Shown here in pieces: positions 7,634 through 15,294 of a stretch of DNA of 34,158 nucleotides. Source of the stretch: Synechococcus sp. CS-1328 (GTDB taxonomy: Bacteria > Cyanobacteriota > Cyanobacteriia > PCC-6307 > Cyanobiaceae); the NCBI RefSeq assembly GCF_025128095.1, contig NZ_JAHLYT010000039.1, forward strand, positions 1-34,158, given 5' to 3'. The notes under the pieces are model-generated. The model searched no databases and was not told the DNA's origin. It was given only the letters and a program-made list of their open reading frames with translations. How positions within the stretch are numbered: the stretch's first letter is position 1; each line of letters opens with the position of its first letter. The position numbers and the translations under genes are program-made.

Positions 7634-8847
7634 AAACGGCCTTCCAGGATGAGGCGATCATGACCGCGGAACCGGTCGCCCACCATCCGCTCCGACGCCG
7701 CATCGTCGCAGGCGAGGGCCTGGAAGCGATCGCACAGGGCGCCGAGCACGGCGGCGCCCTCCATGCGGGCCAGATGCAGCCCCAGACACTGGTGCAGCCC
7801 CGGCGCGAAGCTGATGTGGGGATTGGGCGTGCGATCGATCCGGAACGTGGTGGGATCGTCGAAGACCCGCGGATCGTGGTTGGCCGCACCCACCAGCACC
7901 GTGACCGAATCACCGGCCCGGATCGTGCGGCCGTCGATCTCCAGATCCTCGGTGGCCATGCTGGCGTTGAGCGCCTGGGCCGGGGCGTCCCAGCGCAACA
8001 CCTCTTCGATCGCAGGGGCAATCAGGCGGCGGTCATCCCGCACGCGGGCATAGGTGTCGGGATGGAGAGCCATCGCCCGCGCCAGGGTGCCGATCAGCAG
8101 CCGCAGGGTGAAGATGCTGGCGGAATAGAAATTGCTGCTGATGATCAGCAGCAACTGGTCATCGGAGAGGCTGACGTTTTCGCTCGGATCCGCGATCAAC
8201 CGACTCAGCAGATCGTCGCAAGGCGCAGCGCGGCGCTGCTGAATCAGAGGCAGGAAATAGTGGCGGTAGGTCTCCATGGCATCGTCGCCACCGCTGGCCG
8301 TTTCTTCCGTCTGGGTGAGCCCGCGGGCCCGCACGAACGCGGACACTTTTTCCGCCACCTCCAGCTGCTGCCCGGCCGGCACGCCCATCAGCTCGCTGAC
8401 CACCATCACCGGCAGCAGATTGGCAACGGTGGCCACCAGATCAAAGCGGGACGGATCCGTCACCCCGGCCAGGCGACGATCGACAAACTCCCGCGTGAAC
8501 GCCGACAACGCCGACAGATTGATTCCCCGGTAGGCCTGGGTGACGTGCTGGCGCATGCGGTGATGCGGCTCACCATCCATGTAGGGAATGTCGAGCTTCT
8601 GGCGCTCGAAGATGCGTTCCTCGCCGAAGCGACCGATCAGCTTGTCGAGATGGCTCTGGCGGCTATAGCGGTGATCGCGCATGTGCTCGAGCGCCTCCGC
8701 ATAGGACACGATCACCCAGAGGCGGGGCCCCTCGCACCAGTGGACTGCACACTCCTGCCGCAGGGCCGCATAGGTGCTGTAGGGATCAGCCACACCCGGA
8801 AGACAGGGATCGGCGTTGAACGCCTCACGATCGATCATCAGGGGCAT
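7630..8847 (-). CDS. Cytochrome P450 with atypical I-helix
   Basis: A soluble 405-residue bacterial-type P450. The heme-thiolate loop is FAPGLHQCLG with Cys354 (canonical FGxGxHxCxG with one Gly to Pro). The K-helix ExxR is Glu282-Val-Leu-Arg285, and a C-helix HHRMR (95-99) contacts heme propionates. The I-helix segment (232-248, LLLIISSNFYSASIFTL) lacks the usual [AG]Gx[DE]T motif, the acid position being Phe or Tyr. Oxygen activation may thus depend on the substrate, or the enzyme may use peroxide or do non-oxygenase chemistry. No ferredoxin or reductase gene is adjacent. The ATG at 8845-8847 lies inside the 3' end of rbgA (10-bp overlap), and another in-frame ATG sits at 8838. It is the first of four coupled cluster genes, so rbgA transcription may drive the whole series. 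Confidence 0.92.
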   Translation of the reverse strand: MPLMIDREAFNADPCLPGVADPYSTYAALRQECAVHWCEGPRLWVIVSYAEALEHMRDHRYSRQSHLDKLIGRFGEERIFERQKLDIPYMDGEPHHRMRQHVTQAYRGINLSALSAFTREFVDRRLAGVTDPSRFDLVATVANLLPVMVVSELMGVPAGQQLEVAEKVSAFVRARGLTQTEETASGGDDAMETYRHYFLPLIQQRRAAPCDDLLSRLIADPSENVSLSDDQLLLIISSNFYSASIFTLRLLIGTLARAMALHPDTYARVRDDRRLIAPAIEEVLRWDAPAQALNASMATEDLEIDGRTIRAGDSVTVLVGAANHDPRVFDDPTTFRIDRTPNPHISFAPGLHQCLGLHLARMEGAAVLGALCDRFQALACDDAASERMVGDRFRGHDRLILEGRL

Positions 8848-9761
8848 GGAGGAAGCTCCAGAGCGATGGATCCCAGCACCCCCTTGCGGAACTCATCCAG
8901 GAGGCGCTGAGCCATCCTGGCTGTGTCACCGCTGGTGTGGCGGGCGGCGGCGGCGGCCAGCCAGGCGGAGGCATCGGGCAACGATCCTGGCACCGTGGTC
9001 GACGCTGGCAGAACCGGCACGGGCACGCCATACCGCTGCTCCAGCAGCCCCCCTGGCACTCCTGCCGCCACCTGGGGCTCCAGGCCAGCCAGCAGGGTCA
9101 CGAAGGCCAGGGCCACCGCTTCGCCGTCGTAGGCGGCCTGGCCGATGTCATCGCAGAGGGCCAGGCGCAGGGCCGCCAGCTGGTCATCCAGGCGGGGCGG
9201 AAGCACCCCCGGCGCATCGAGCAGGTCGAGATCCTGACCCAGGCGCACCCAGCGCAGGCTGCGGGTGACGCCGGCACGGCGGGCGCTCTGCACCACCTTC
9301 TGGCGCACCAGCCGGTTGATCAGGGCCGATTTGCCCACATTGGGGAAGCCCAGCATCAGGGCCCGCACGGGCCTTGACTTCATGCCGCGGCCGGCACGGC
9401 GGGCATTGAGGGCGTCGCCGGCCCGGATCGCCGCCTGCTGCAGCTGCTTGACGCCGGCACCGGCCTTGGCGTCGCACCACCAGACCACCATGTCGCGGGC
9501 GCGGAACCAGGCGGTCCAGGCCTGGCGCGCCTCGGGCGAGATCATGTCCACCCGGTTGAGCACGAGCAGGTGCTGCTTGCCGCGGATCCAGCGCTGCAGC
9601 CGCGGATGACCGGTGGCGAGCGGAATGCGGGCATCCCGCACCTCGATCACCAGATCCACCTTCTCGAGGCTGGCGGCCAGAGACTTTTCGGCCTTGGCGA
9701 TGTGGCCGGGATACCACTGAATCGCCGGGGCAGCAGCACTGAGCAGGTCGGTCGCCTGCAT
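8838..9761 (-). CDS. rbgA: Ribosome biogenesis GTPase, RbgA/YlqF family
   Basis: A 307-residue circularly permuted GTPase that acts in late assembly of the 50S ribosomal subunit. The motif order is permuted as the family requires: G4 (NRVD, a variant of NKxD, about residue 79) precedes G1 (GFPNVGKSALINR, about 139-151) and G3 (DAPG, about 187). A C-terminal helical RNA-binding domain follows. The N-terminal IQWYPGHIAKAEK is diagnostic of YlqF. The start ATG at 9759-9761 overlaps the UspA stop by one base (TGATG). Its stop lies within the P450 start, making P450 and the genes after it likely read-through cargo of this housekeeping unit. Confidence 0.95.
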   Translation of the reverse strand: MQATDLLSAAAPAIQWYPGHIAKAEKSLAASLEKVDLVIEVRDARIPLATGHPRLQRWIRGKQHLLVLNRVDMISPEARQAWTAWFRARDMVVWWCDAKAGAGVKQLQQAAIRAGDALNARRAGRGMKSRPVRALMLGFPNVGKSALINRLVRQKVVQSARRAGVTRSLRWVRLGQDLDLLDAPGVLPPRLDDQLAALRLALCDDIGQAAYDGEAVALAFVTLLAGLEPQVAAGVPGGLLEQRYGVPVPVLPASTTVPGSLPDASAWLAAAAARHTSGDTARMAQRLLDEFRKGVLGSIALELPPCP

Positions 9762-10144
9762 CAGGGCACCACCAGCACCGGGCAGGGCGCCAGCTGGATC
9801 ACCCGGGCGGCCGTACTGGTGTGATCGGTGTCGAGCGAGATGCCGCGGGTGCCCATCACGATCAGATCAGCATTGATTTCATCGGCCACATCGCCGATCA
9901 CGAAGGCGGGCTTGCCTTCCCGCTCGATCACCTCGCAGGCCACACCGGCCTGTTCAAAGCTGCTGCGCGCCTGCGCCAGCAGGTCGTGCACCGCCGCCGC
10001 ATCGTGCATCACACCCTCTTCGGATTCGACCACCGAGAGCACCACCAGGCGGCTGCCATGGCGCTGGGCCAGCTGCAGGGCCACGGCGGCCGTCTCCATC
10101 GTCTGGCGGCTCTGATCGATCGGAAACAGAACGGTGTCGAACAT
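9761..10144 (-). CDS. Universal stress protein (UspA family)
   Basis: A 127-residue single-domain UspA protein. It opens with the strand FDTVLFPIDQS, whose Asp normally contacts ATP, and ends with VMGTRGIS...APCPVLVVP. The ATP-binding loop normally reads GxxGx9G[ST]; here the second part (LDTDHTST) lacks the final Gly-Ser, so nucleotide binding is uncertain. It is co-directional with rbgA (1-base overlap) and divergent from pgk. A general stress or dormancy role is the family norm. Confidence 0.9.
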   Translation of the reverse strand: MFDTVLFPIDQSRQTMETAAVALQLAQRHGSRLVVLSVVESEEGVMHDAAAVHDLLAQARSSFEQAGVACEVIEREGKPAFVIGDVADEINADLIVMGTRGISLDTDHTSTAARVIQLAPCPVLVVP

Positions 10145-10312
10145 CGCGGTCGGCGCAGGGCTGAACGAACGGGAGGGAGAGAAAGAAAAGGGGTTGGACG
10201 AGGCCGAAACCTGTCCTAGCCCCAGCCGGGTCGGTCAACCGACCGGAGCACTGGTGAGATCGCCGAACGGCGGCCAGCTAATGTGCCGCCGCCGAAACCG
10301 AAGCTAATCTCG
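10145..10312. promoter_or_regulatory. Divergent uspA/pgk control region with a dyad
   Basis: These 168 bp separate divergent genes and must carry both promoters. A perfect dyad GGTCGGT-CA-ACCGACC lies at 10229-10244 and could be an operator. A second inverted repeat, GGCGGC (10269-10274) with GCCGCC (10285-10290), is close to the pgk start. AGCTAAT occurs twice (10276 and 10302). No -35/-10 pair could be assigned with confidence. Confidence 0.45.
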
Positions 10313-11518
10313 ATGACGAAGCGATCCCTTACCAGCCTCAGCGCCGACGAACTCCGCGGCAAGCGTGTCCTGGTGCGGGTCGACTTCAACGTACCGCTTG
10401 ATGACGCCGGTGCCATCACCGACGACACCCGCATCCGCGCCGCCCTGCCCACGATCCACGACCTGACCGGCAAGGGCGCCCGGGTGATCCTGGCGGCCCA
10501 CTTCGGCCGTCCCAAGGGCCAGGTGAATGAAGCCATGCGACTCACCCCGGTGGTGGCCCGCCTCAGCGAGCTGCTCGGCAAGCCGGTGGTGAAGACCGAG
10601 AGCTGCATCGGCCCCGACGCCGAGGCCAAGGTGGCTGCCATGGTCGACGGCGATGTGGTGCTGCTCGAAAACGTGCGCTTCTTCGCCGAGGAGGAGAAGA
10701 ACGATCCCGAGTTCGCCGCCAAGCTGGCCGCCCTGGCTGAGGTCTATGTGAACGACGCCTTCGGCGCCGCCCACCGCGCCCACGCCTCCACCGAAGGCGT
10801 GGCCAAGATCCTCAGCCCCAGCTTGGCCGGCCACCTGATGGAGAAGGAACTGCAGTATCTGCAGGGCGCCATCGATGAGCCGAAGCGGCCGCTGGCCGCG
10901 ATCGTGGGCGGCTCCAAGGTGAGTTCCAAGATCGGTGTGCTCGAGGCCCTGATCGACAAATGCGACAAGGTGCTGATCGGCGGCGGCATGATCTTCACCT
11001 TCTACAAGGCCCGGGGCCTGGCGGTGGGCAAGAGCCTGGTGGAGGAAGACAAGCTGGAACTGGCCAAGGAGCTGGAGGCCAAAGCCAAGGCCAAGGGCGT
11101 CCAGCTGCTGCTCCCCACCGATGTGGTGCTGGCCGACGCCTTCTCCCCCGATGCCAAGACCCTGACCACGTCGGTGAATGTGATCCCTGACGGCTGGATG
11201 GGCCTCGACATCGGCCCCGACTCGATCAAGGCCTTCCAGGCTGCCCTGGCGGATTGCAAGACCGTGATCTGGAACGGCCCGATGGGCGTGTTCGAGTTCG
11301 ACAAGTTCGCCGCCGGCACCAACGGCATCGCCCACACCCTGGCTGAGCTCAGCGCCAAGGGCTGCTGCACGATCATCGGCGGCGGTGATTCGGTGGCCGC
11401 GGTGGAGAAGGTGGGCGTGGCCGAGAAGATGAGCCACATCTCCACCGGCGGTGGTGCCAGCCTGGAACTGCTGGAAGGCAAGGTGCTGCCCGGCGTGGCC
11501 GCCCTCGACGACGCCTGA
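10313..11518 (+). CDS. pgk: Phosphoglycerate kinase
   Basis: This 401-residue enzyme transfers phosphate between 1,3-bisphosphoglycerate and ADP in glycolysis, and in reverse in the Calvin cycle, the main direction in a cyanobacterium. Signature motifs are [12 protein letters not shown], the 3PG-binding [32 protein letters not shown] and the C-terminal nucleotide-site [10 protein letters not shown]. Full length. I start at ATG 10313 ([14 protein letters not shown]), which agrees with bacterial Pgk N-termini. An upstream in-frame codon at 10283 would add an unsupported MPPPKPK extension. Confidence 0.98.
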   Translation: MTKRSLTSLSADELRGKRVLVRVDFNVPLDDAGAITDDTRIRAALPTIHDLTGKGARVILAAHFGRPKGQVNEAMRLTPVVARLSELLGKPVVKTESCIGPDAEAKVAAMVDGDVVLLENVRFFAEEEKNDPEFAAKLAALAEVYVNDAFGAAHRAHASTEGVAKILSPSLAGHLMEKELQYLQGAIDEPKRPLAAIVGGSKVSSKIGVLEALIDKCDKVLIGGGMIFTFYKARGLAVGKSLVEEDKLELAKELEAKAKAKGVQLLLPTDVVLADAFSPDAKTLTTSVNVIPDGWMGLDIGPDSIKAFQAALADCKTVIWNGPMGVFEFDKFAAGTNGIAHTLAELSAKGCCTIIGGGDSVAAVEKVGVAEKMSHISTGGGASLELLEGKVLPGVAALDDA

Positions 11519-11523
11519 GCAGC

Positions 11524-11553
11524 GGTCAGCCGGCCGGCCTCAGGAGGCTGACC
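11524..11553. terminator. Probable bidirectional terminator hairpin after pgk
   Basis: GGTCAGCC (11524-11531) pairs perfectly with GGCTGACC (11546-11553) across a 14-nt loop, immediately after the pgk stop and before the stop of the convergent Spy-like gene. There is no T-tract. The right arm lies in a tandem 14-bp repeat (CCTCAGGAGGCTGA at 11538, near-copy at 11552). Confidence 0.5.
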
Positions 11554-12081
11554 TCAGGAGGCTGGCGGCCCCTGACGCCGGCGTGCTGAGCCCGGGGGGC
11601 GCTCCGGCACGCTGATCCCCATCTTCTGCAGCATGTCGCGCATCTCCTGGCGCTCCTTCGTCATCAGGTTGCTGAACGCCTGCCGCTGGCTGGATTTGCA
11701 CGCGCTCAGGGCCTGCAGATCCTGGGCCTTGTCAATGCAGGGTCTGGCGTTCTGCAGGATGTCCTGACGGGCCTGGATGCCGCGGCGCTCCATCGCCTGA
11801 CGGGCCGTGAACAGTTGCTTGGCCTGGGCTGGGGTGAGCTTGAGTCGTTCTTCCGGGTTGCCCCTCGACGGGCCCGGCTGCGTCTCGGCCGACGCCGCGA
11901 TGACGGTCTGGGACAGCACCACCGGCGGCGCCAGCAGCGCCAGGGCGGCGATCACAGGAAAGGATCGGCCGATTTGCAGCAGCCGGGAACGGCGACGGGA
12001 CAACGGCTTCAAGGCGTTCGCGATGGCGTGATCGGTGTGGCTGGTCTCGGGATTTCTGCTGGTCATCGATCTGTTGGTCAT
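11554..12081 (-). CDS. Exported Spy/CpxP-like protein (LTxxQ type)
   Basis: A 175-residue protein with a basic N-terminus and a hydrophobic stretch (about residues 40-58) ending near VIAASA, consistent with export to the periplasm. The mature part has LKLTPAQAKQLF, matching the LTxxQ repeat of Spy and CpxP. It is rich in Arg, Gln and Met and predicted helical, with two cysteines (NARPC and SAC) that could form a disulfide. Spy/CpxP proteins are periplasmic chaperones or stress sensors. I start at ATG 12081 (MTNRSMTSRNPE); ATG 12066 is an alternative. It is convergent with pgk and downstream of the OmpR/EnvZ-like pair on the same strand, a context that suits an envelope-stress output gene. Family assignment is tentative because similarity is short. 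Confidence 0.6.
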   Translation of the reverse strand: MTNRSMTSRNPETSHTDHAIANALKPLSRRRSRLLQIGRSFPVIAALALLAPPVVLSQTVIAASAETQPGPSRGNPEERLKLTPAQAKQLFTARQAMERRGIQARQDILQNARPCIDKAQDLQALSACKSSQRQAFSNLMTKERQEMRDMLQKMGISVPERPPGSARRRQGPPAS

Positions 12082-12450
12082 GGAAAGCTTCGGGAAGGGG
12101 AAGGGAAGGGAAGGGAACTGAGACGAGGGAAACGAACAGGGGTCGCTGGTTCTGCCGTCATCCTGAAGGCGCCCGGGCTCAACGGTCAGTGGCAAAAGGT
12201 CAGTGGCCGATCGGTCAGTGGCCGAACGGCAGCTCCAGCCAGGAGTCGGGGCGGGAGGGACCAGCGCCATAGGCCTGGGCGTTGTCCTTAGGCAGGGTTG
12301 TGCCATAGGGCGTTGCGGTGCCATAGGGCCTCACCGCTCCATCAGCAGCGCTGGTTCCGTAGCCCAGGGCGGTGCCCCGGCCATGGCGCGGCGGGTGCGG
12401 GAAGGGTCGGGGCGGCGGTGTTAACGGGCCTGGCATGGGATTCACTGCGG
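12082..12450. other. 369-bp stretch between Spy-like and kinase genes with short repeats
   Basis: GGTCAGTGGC occurs three times at 12184, 12198 and 12213 (14-15 bp apart), and TGCCATAGGGC twice at 12301 and 12319 (18 bp apart). A purine-rich run (GGGAAGGGGAAGGGAAGGG type, 12091-12117) lies just upstream of the Spy-like start, on the opposite strand. A small ORF (12215-12436) covers part of it. Otherwise nothing was recognised. Confidence 0.55.
12215..12436 (-). CDS. Possible small Tyr/Gly/Pro-rich protein (73 aa)
   Basis: An ORF from ATG 12436 that starts 14 bp after the histidine-kinase stop, on the same strand. It is rich in Pro, then in short GYGT, PYGT and AYGA units, and ends in SWLELPFGH. 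It has no signal peptide, membrane segment or recognised domain. The Tyr-Gly pattern is periodic and not typical of a random antisense frame, but no RBS is evident. It might be a real small gene, a remnant of a longer one, or chance coding. Confidence 0.3.
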   Translation of the reverse strand: MPGPLTPPPRPFPHPPRHGRGTALGYGTSAADGAVRPYGTATPYGTTLPKDNAQAYGAGPSRPDSWLELPFGH

Positions 12451-13884
12451 TCAGGCCCCATGGTCGGCAGAGGGTCTGACGGAACTGTGTCTGGCCAGGG
12501 GGCCAGGTGTGACCGGATCGGAATGGATCGAGCGGCCCCGCAGACCCACGGCAAACCCACCCCCCTGCGGCCCATCGCCGCGGCGGCAATAGAGCGCTCC
12601 GCCGTGCATCGCCGCCACCCGGGCCGCGATCGCCAGACCGAGCCCACAGTGGCCCTGGCCGCCGCGGGCCTCATCCAGCCGCTGGAACGGCATCAACGCC
12701 TGCTCCCAGCGCTCAGGAGGAATACCGGCGCCCCGATCCCAGAGCTCGATGCAGAAGGTCTCCGGATCGTCCCTTGCTGCATCCACTGCTGCATGAGCTG
12801 CTGCATCAGATGCCGCGGCGCGCAGCACCAGCCGCAACGGCGGCACGCCGTGGCTGAGGGCATTGTCGATCAGGTTGCCCACGGCGCGGGCCAGGGCGGT
12901 GGGCTGCACCACCCGCTCCAGCGGCTCCAGATCCAGCTCCAGCACAGCCGGATCGAAGGCGGCCGAAAGCTCAGCCAGCAGCTGGTCGAGCGGCAGACGC
13001 ACCGGCGTTTCGGCATCGGCGCCACCGGCAAAGAGCAGAAACTGGCTGGTGATCCGCTCCAGCGCATCCAGGTCGGCCTCGGAGCGGTCCCGTTCCTGCT
13101 CGGAGAGGGGCGCAAAGCTGAGCCTCAGGCGCAGGCGCGTGATCGGACTCTTGAGATCGTGGGCGATGCCGGCCAGCATGGTGGCCCGCTCCCGCTCACT
13201 GCGCTCCAGCCGCTGCACCATGGCGTTGAAGCGCAGGGTCAGCCGACGCACGGCACCGGTGCCGCGCTGGGCCAGGGGCGGCAGCTGGGCCTCGCGGCCC
13301 ACCCGGCCGAGGGCCTGCTCCAGCTGGGCCAGGGGGCGCTGCACCTCCAGCCAGAGGAAGGCCAGACCCGCCAACCCGCCACCCGAGACCAGGGCGAGGC
13401 TGAGCACGAGCGGATCGGGGGGCCAGCGCGAGGCCGGCGGCAGGGCCGTGAACAGCCACACCGGCTCCAGGGGAGACAGCAGCTCCACCCACACTCCCCG
13501 GGCCTCAAGACCTGCCGGCACCACGGCGGGGCAGCTGTTGAGGCGCTCGCACAGCTCCAGCCGCAGGCGGCCGGCCTGCCGGTAGAGACGTCGATCCCCC
13601 GTGGGCAGGGGCCGTGGACCCACCCGCAGGGGCAGACCGGTGAGCCGGGCCACGGCCGATGGGGGCAAGCGCTCCAGGGCCAGTTCGCCGAGGCGCAGAT
13701 TGAAGGCCACCTCCTGGCCGAGCTGGGCGATCTGGGCCCGCTCCAGACGCCGCGCCAGCAGTAGTTGCAGCAGCAGCAGGCTGAGGCCGAAGCCGGCGGC
13801 GGCGACCAGCAGGAAGCGCAGCAGGATCAGCAGGCTGTGGCGCCGAAATCCCGCCGACGGGCTAGCGACTGCGGGGTTGTCCAT
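12451..13884 (-). CDS. EnvZ-like sensor histidine kinase
   Basis: A 477-residue membrane sensor kinase. TM1 lies at about residues 16-40 (LLILLRFLLVAAAGFG). A periplasmic sensor loop of about 110 residues is followed by TM2 (about 155-180), then HAMP (FNAMVQRLERSE region), dimerisation and HATPase domains. The H-box is AGIAHDLKSPITRLRLRL with phospho-acceptor His242, closely resembling EnvZ. N-box NLIDNALSHG, G1 DRGAGIP, F-box FQRLDEARG and G2 GLGLAIAARV are all intact, so it should be active. The start ATG 13884 (MDNPAVAS) lies inside the end of the response regulator gene (23-bp overlap), indicating co-translation. The C-terminal 30 residues are Ser/Pro-rich and not conserved in the family. 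Confidence 0.93.
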   Translation of the reverse strand: MDNPAVASPSAGFRRHSLLILLRFLLVAAAGFGLSLLLLQLLLARRLERAQIAQLGQEVAFNLRLGELALERLPPSAVARLTGLPLRVGPRPLPTGDRRLYRQAGRLRLELCERLNSCPAVVPAGLEARGVWVELLSPLEPVWLFTALPPASRWPPDPLVLSLALVSGGGLAGLAFLWLEVQRPLAQLEQALGRVGREAQLPPLAQRGTGAVRRLTLRFNAMVQRLERSERERATMLAGIAHDLKSPITRLRLRLSFAPLSEQERDRSEADLDALERITSQFLLFAGGADAETPVRLPLDQLLAELSAAFDPAVLELDLEPLERVVQPTALARAVGNLIDNALSHGVPPLRLVLRAAASDAAAHAAVDAARDDPETFCIELWDRGAGIPPERWEQALMPFQRLDEARGGQGHCGLGLAIAARVAAMHGGALYCRRGDGPQGGGFAVGLRGRSIHSDPVTPGPLARHSSVRPSADHGA

Positions 13885-14587
13885 CCGGTACGAAGACGTA
13901 GCCGTAGCCCCAGACCGTCTGGATGTAGCGGGGTCTGGAGGGGTCCGGTTCCACCAGGCGGCGCACCCGCGACACCTGCACATCCATGCTGCGGCTGTCG
14001 GTCTCGGAATCGGGCCCACGGGCCAGCTCGATCAGGCGTTCGCGCGACAGCGGCCGATGGGGATGCTGCACAAAGGCGCTGAGCAGGCTGAACTCTCCGC
14101 TGGTGATCACGATCGCCGCCTCCCCCCGCCGCAGGGTGCGGGCGGCCAGATCGAGCTGGTTGTCGCCGAAACACACCTCCTGCCCCTCCGCCATCGGCGT
14201 GCCGGCCGGCAGAACCACCCGCCGCCGCAGCACGGCCTCGATGCGGGCGCTCAGTTCCCGCGGCAGGAACGGTTTGGCGAGGTAATCGTCGGCCCCCTGC
14301 TCGAGCCCAATGATCCGATCCACCGCATCGCCACGGGCGGTGAGCATCACCACCGGCAGATCGTCGCCGCGATCGCGCAGCCGCCGCAGCAGGGTGAGGC
14401 CGTCGTCGCCGGGCATCATCACGTCCAGCACCACCAGGTCGGGGCGCTGGTTCTCGAGCCGGGCCATCAGCTGGGCGCCACCCGCCAGACAGCGCACGTC
14501 GTAGCCCTGATCGGTGAGGTAAGTGCCGAGCAACTGCCGCAGCTCGGGATCATCATCCACCACCCAGATCCGTTGTGTCTTGCCCAT
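13862..14587 (-). CDS. OmpR-like response regulator
   Basis: A 241-residue two-domain regulator. The receiver has the acidic pair Asp11/Asp12, phospho-acceptor Asp55 (VVLDVMMPGDDG), Thr in MLTARG and Lys in AKPFLPREL. The C-terminal winged helix ends with RYIQTVWGYGYVFVPDG. The sequence is strikingly close to enterobacterial OmpR over its whole length (GLEQGADDY, PLSRERLIELARG, RSMDVQVSRVRR) and quite unlike the RpaA/RpaB group, so this pair may have come by transfer from a proteobacterium. Start ATG 14587 (MGKTQRIWVVDDD). It overlaps its kinase and is divergent from the EF-hand gene across 149 bp holding direct repeats that could be its binding site. Confidence 0.95.
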   Translation of the reverse strand: MGKTQRIWVVDDDPELRQLLGTYLTDQGYDVRCLAGGAQLMARLENQRPDLVVLDVMMPGDDGLTLLRRLRDRGDDLPVVMLTARGDAVDRIIGLEQGADDYLAKPFLPRELSARIEAVLRRRVVLPAGTPMAEGQEVCFGDNQLDLAARTLRRGEAAIVITSGEFSLLSAFVQHPHRPLSRERLIELARGPDSETDSRSMDVQVSRVRRLVEPDPSRPRYIQTVWGYGYVFVPDGQPRSR

Positions 14588-14673
14588 GGCGGCAGGGGGG
14601 AGGAGGGGAACGGGCCGGCATGGCCTGGGCCGACTGTATGGAGAGAAGCGGCGTGCCACCGCTGCGGAAGGAT

Positions 14674-14712
14674 CTGGTCACACCTGGGGCTGAGGCTGGT
14701 CACAACCAGGGG
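14674..14712. promoter_or_regulatory. Direct repeats in the regulator/EF-hand divergent promoter
   Basis: CTGGTCACA occurs at 14674-14682 and 14696-14704, exactly 22 bp apart (about two helical turns), each followed by an ACC/CC-GGGG tract. The second copy is also a dyad, CTGGT-CACA-ACCAG. OmpR-type regulators bind direct repeats, so this is a candidate operator for the adjacent regulator. It lies 25-63 bp upstream of the EF-hand start. Confidence 0.45.
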
Positions 14713-14736
14713 CAGCGCACTCCATAACCTTGTCCC

Positions 14737-15294
14737 ATGGGGACTTCCGGCCCGCCACCACTGCTGACCGCCCTCCGGCTGCGGCCGGGGCGCCGGCAGC
14801 GGCGGCTGGCTGCCCTGATGGTCGGCACGGCCGTGGCTCTGGCCGCGGCCGTTGCTCCATCCCCGCTTCTGCCCGCCGGTCCGGCGCAGGCCATGGAAGT
14901 GGCCCAGCAACAGCGGGATCTCGAGACCTACCGCCAGCGGCTGCAGGAGCTGTTCCGGCGGCTGGACCGCAACGCCGACCAACGCCTCGATCGCAGCGAA
15001 GTGCGGGGCCATGCCTACATCGAAAAGCATTTCGAACGGCTGGATCGCAACGGCCGAGGCCAGCTCAGCCCCGCCGACTTCGTGCCCCAGAGCGCTGCCT
15101 TGCAGGGCGAACGGCTGCGGATGATGTTCCTGCGGGCCGATCAGAACGGCAACGGCCGGATCGAACGGGGCGAAGCCAAGGGCTTGCGGTGGTTGCAGGA
15201 GAACTTCAGCCAGGCCGACCGCAACGGCGATGGCGGCGTCAGCCTGCAGGAACTGGGCGAGCTGCGGCGGCAACGGGCGGGATCCGGATCCTGA
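14737..15294 (+). CDS. Secreted/periplasmic EF-hand calcium-binding protein
   Basis: A 185-residue protein with an N-terminal signal peptide (Arg-rich start, hydrophobic core about 25-45, likely cleavage after AQA near residue 52). Four EF-hand-type loops follow: DRNADQRLDRSE and DRNGDGGVSLQE are near-canonical, DQNGNGRIERGE is good, and DRNGRGQLSPAD is degenerate at the last acidic position. It probably senses or buffers Ca2+ outside the plasma membrane. It is divergent from the OmpR-like gene and may be under its control. Confidence 0.85.
   Translation: MGTSGPPPLLTALRLRPGRRQRRLAALMVGTAVALAAAVAPSPLLPAGPAQAMEVAQQQRDLETYRQRLQELFRRLDRNADQRLDRSEVRGHAYIEKHFERLDRNGRGQLSPADFVPQSAALQGERLRMMFLRADQNGNGRIERGEAKGLRWLQENFSQADRNGDGGVSLQELGELRRQRAGSGS

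Noticed and set aside
7660..8910. 416-codon + strand frame opposite the P450 gene
   Set aside because: Antisense shadow of a gene with clear heme-binding and ExxR motifs.
10304..11437. 377-codon - strand frame opposite pgk
   Set aside because: His/Gln/Gly-rich antisense shadow of pgk, without any domain.
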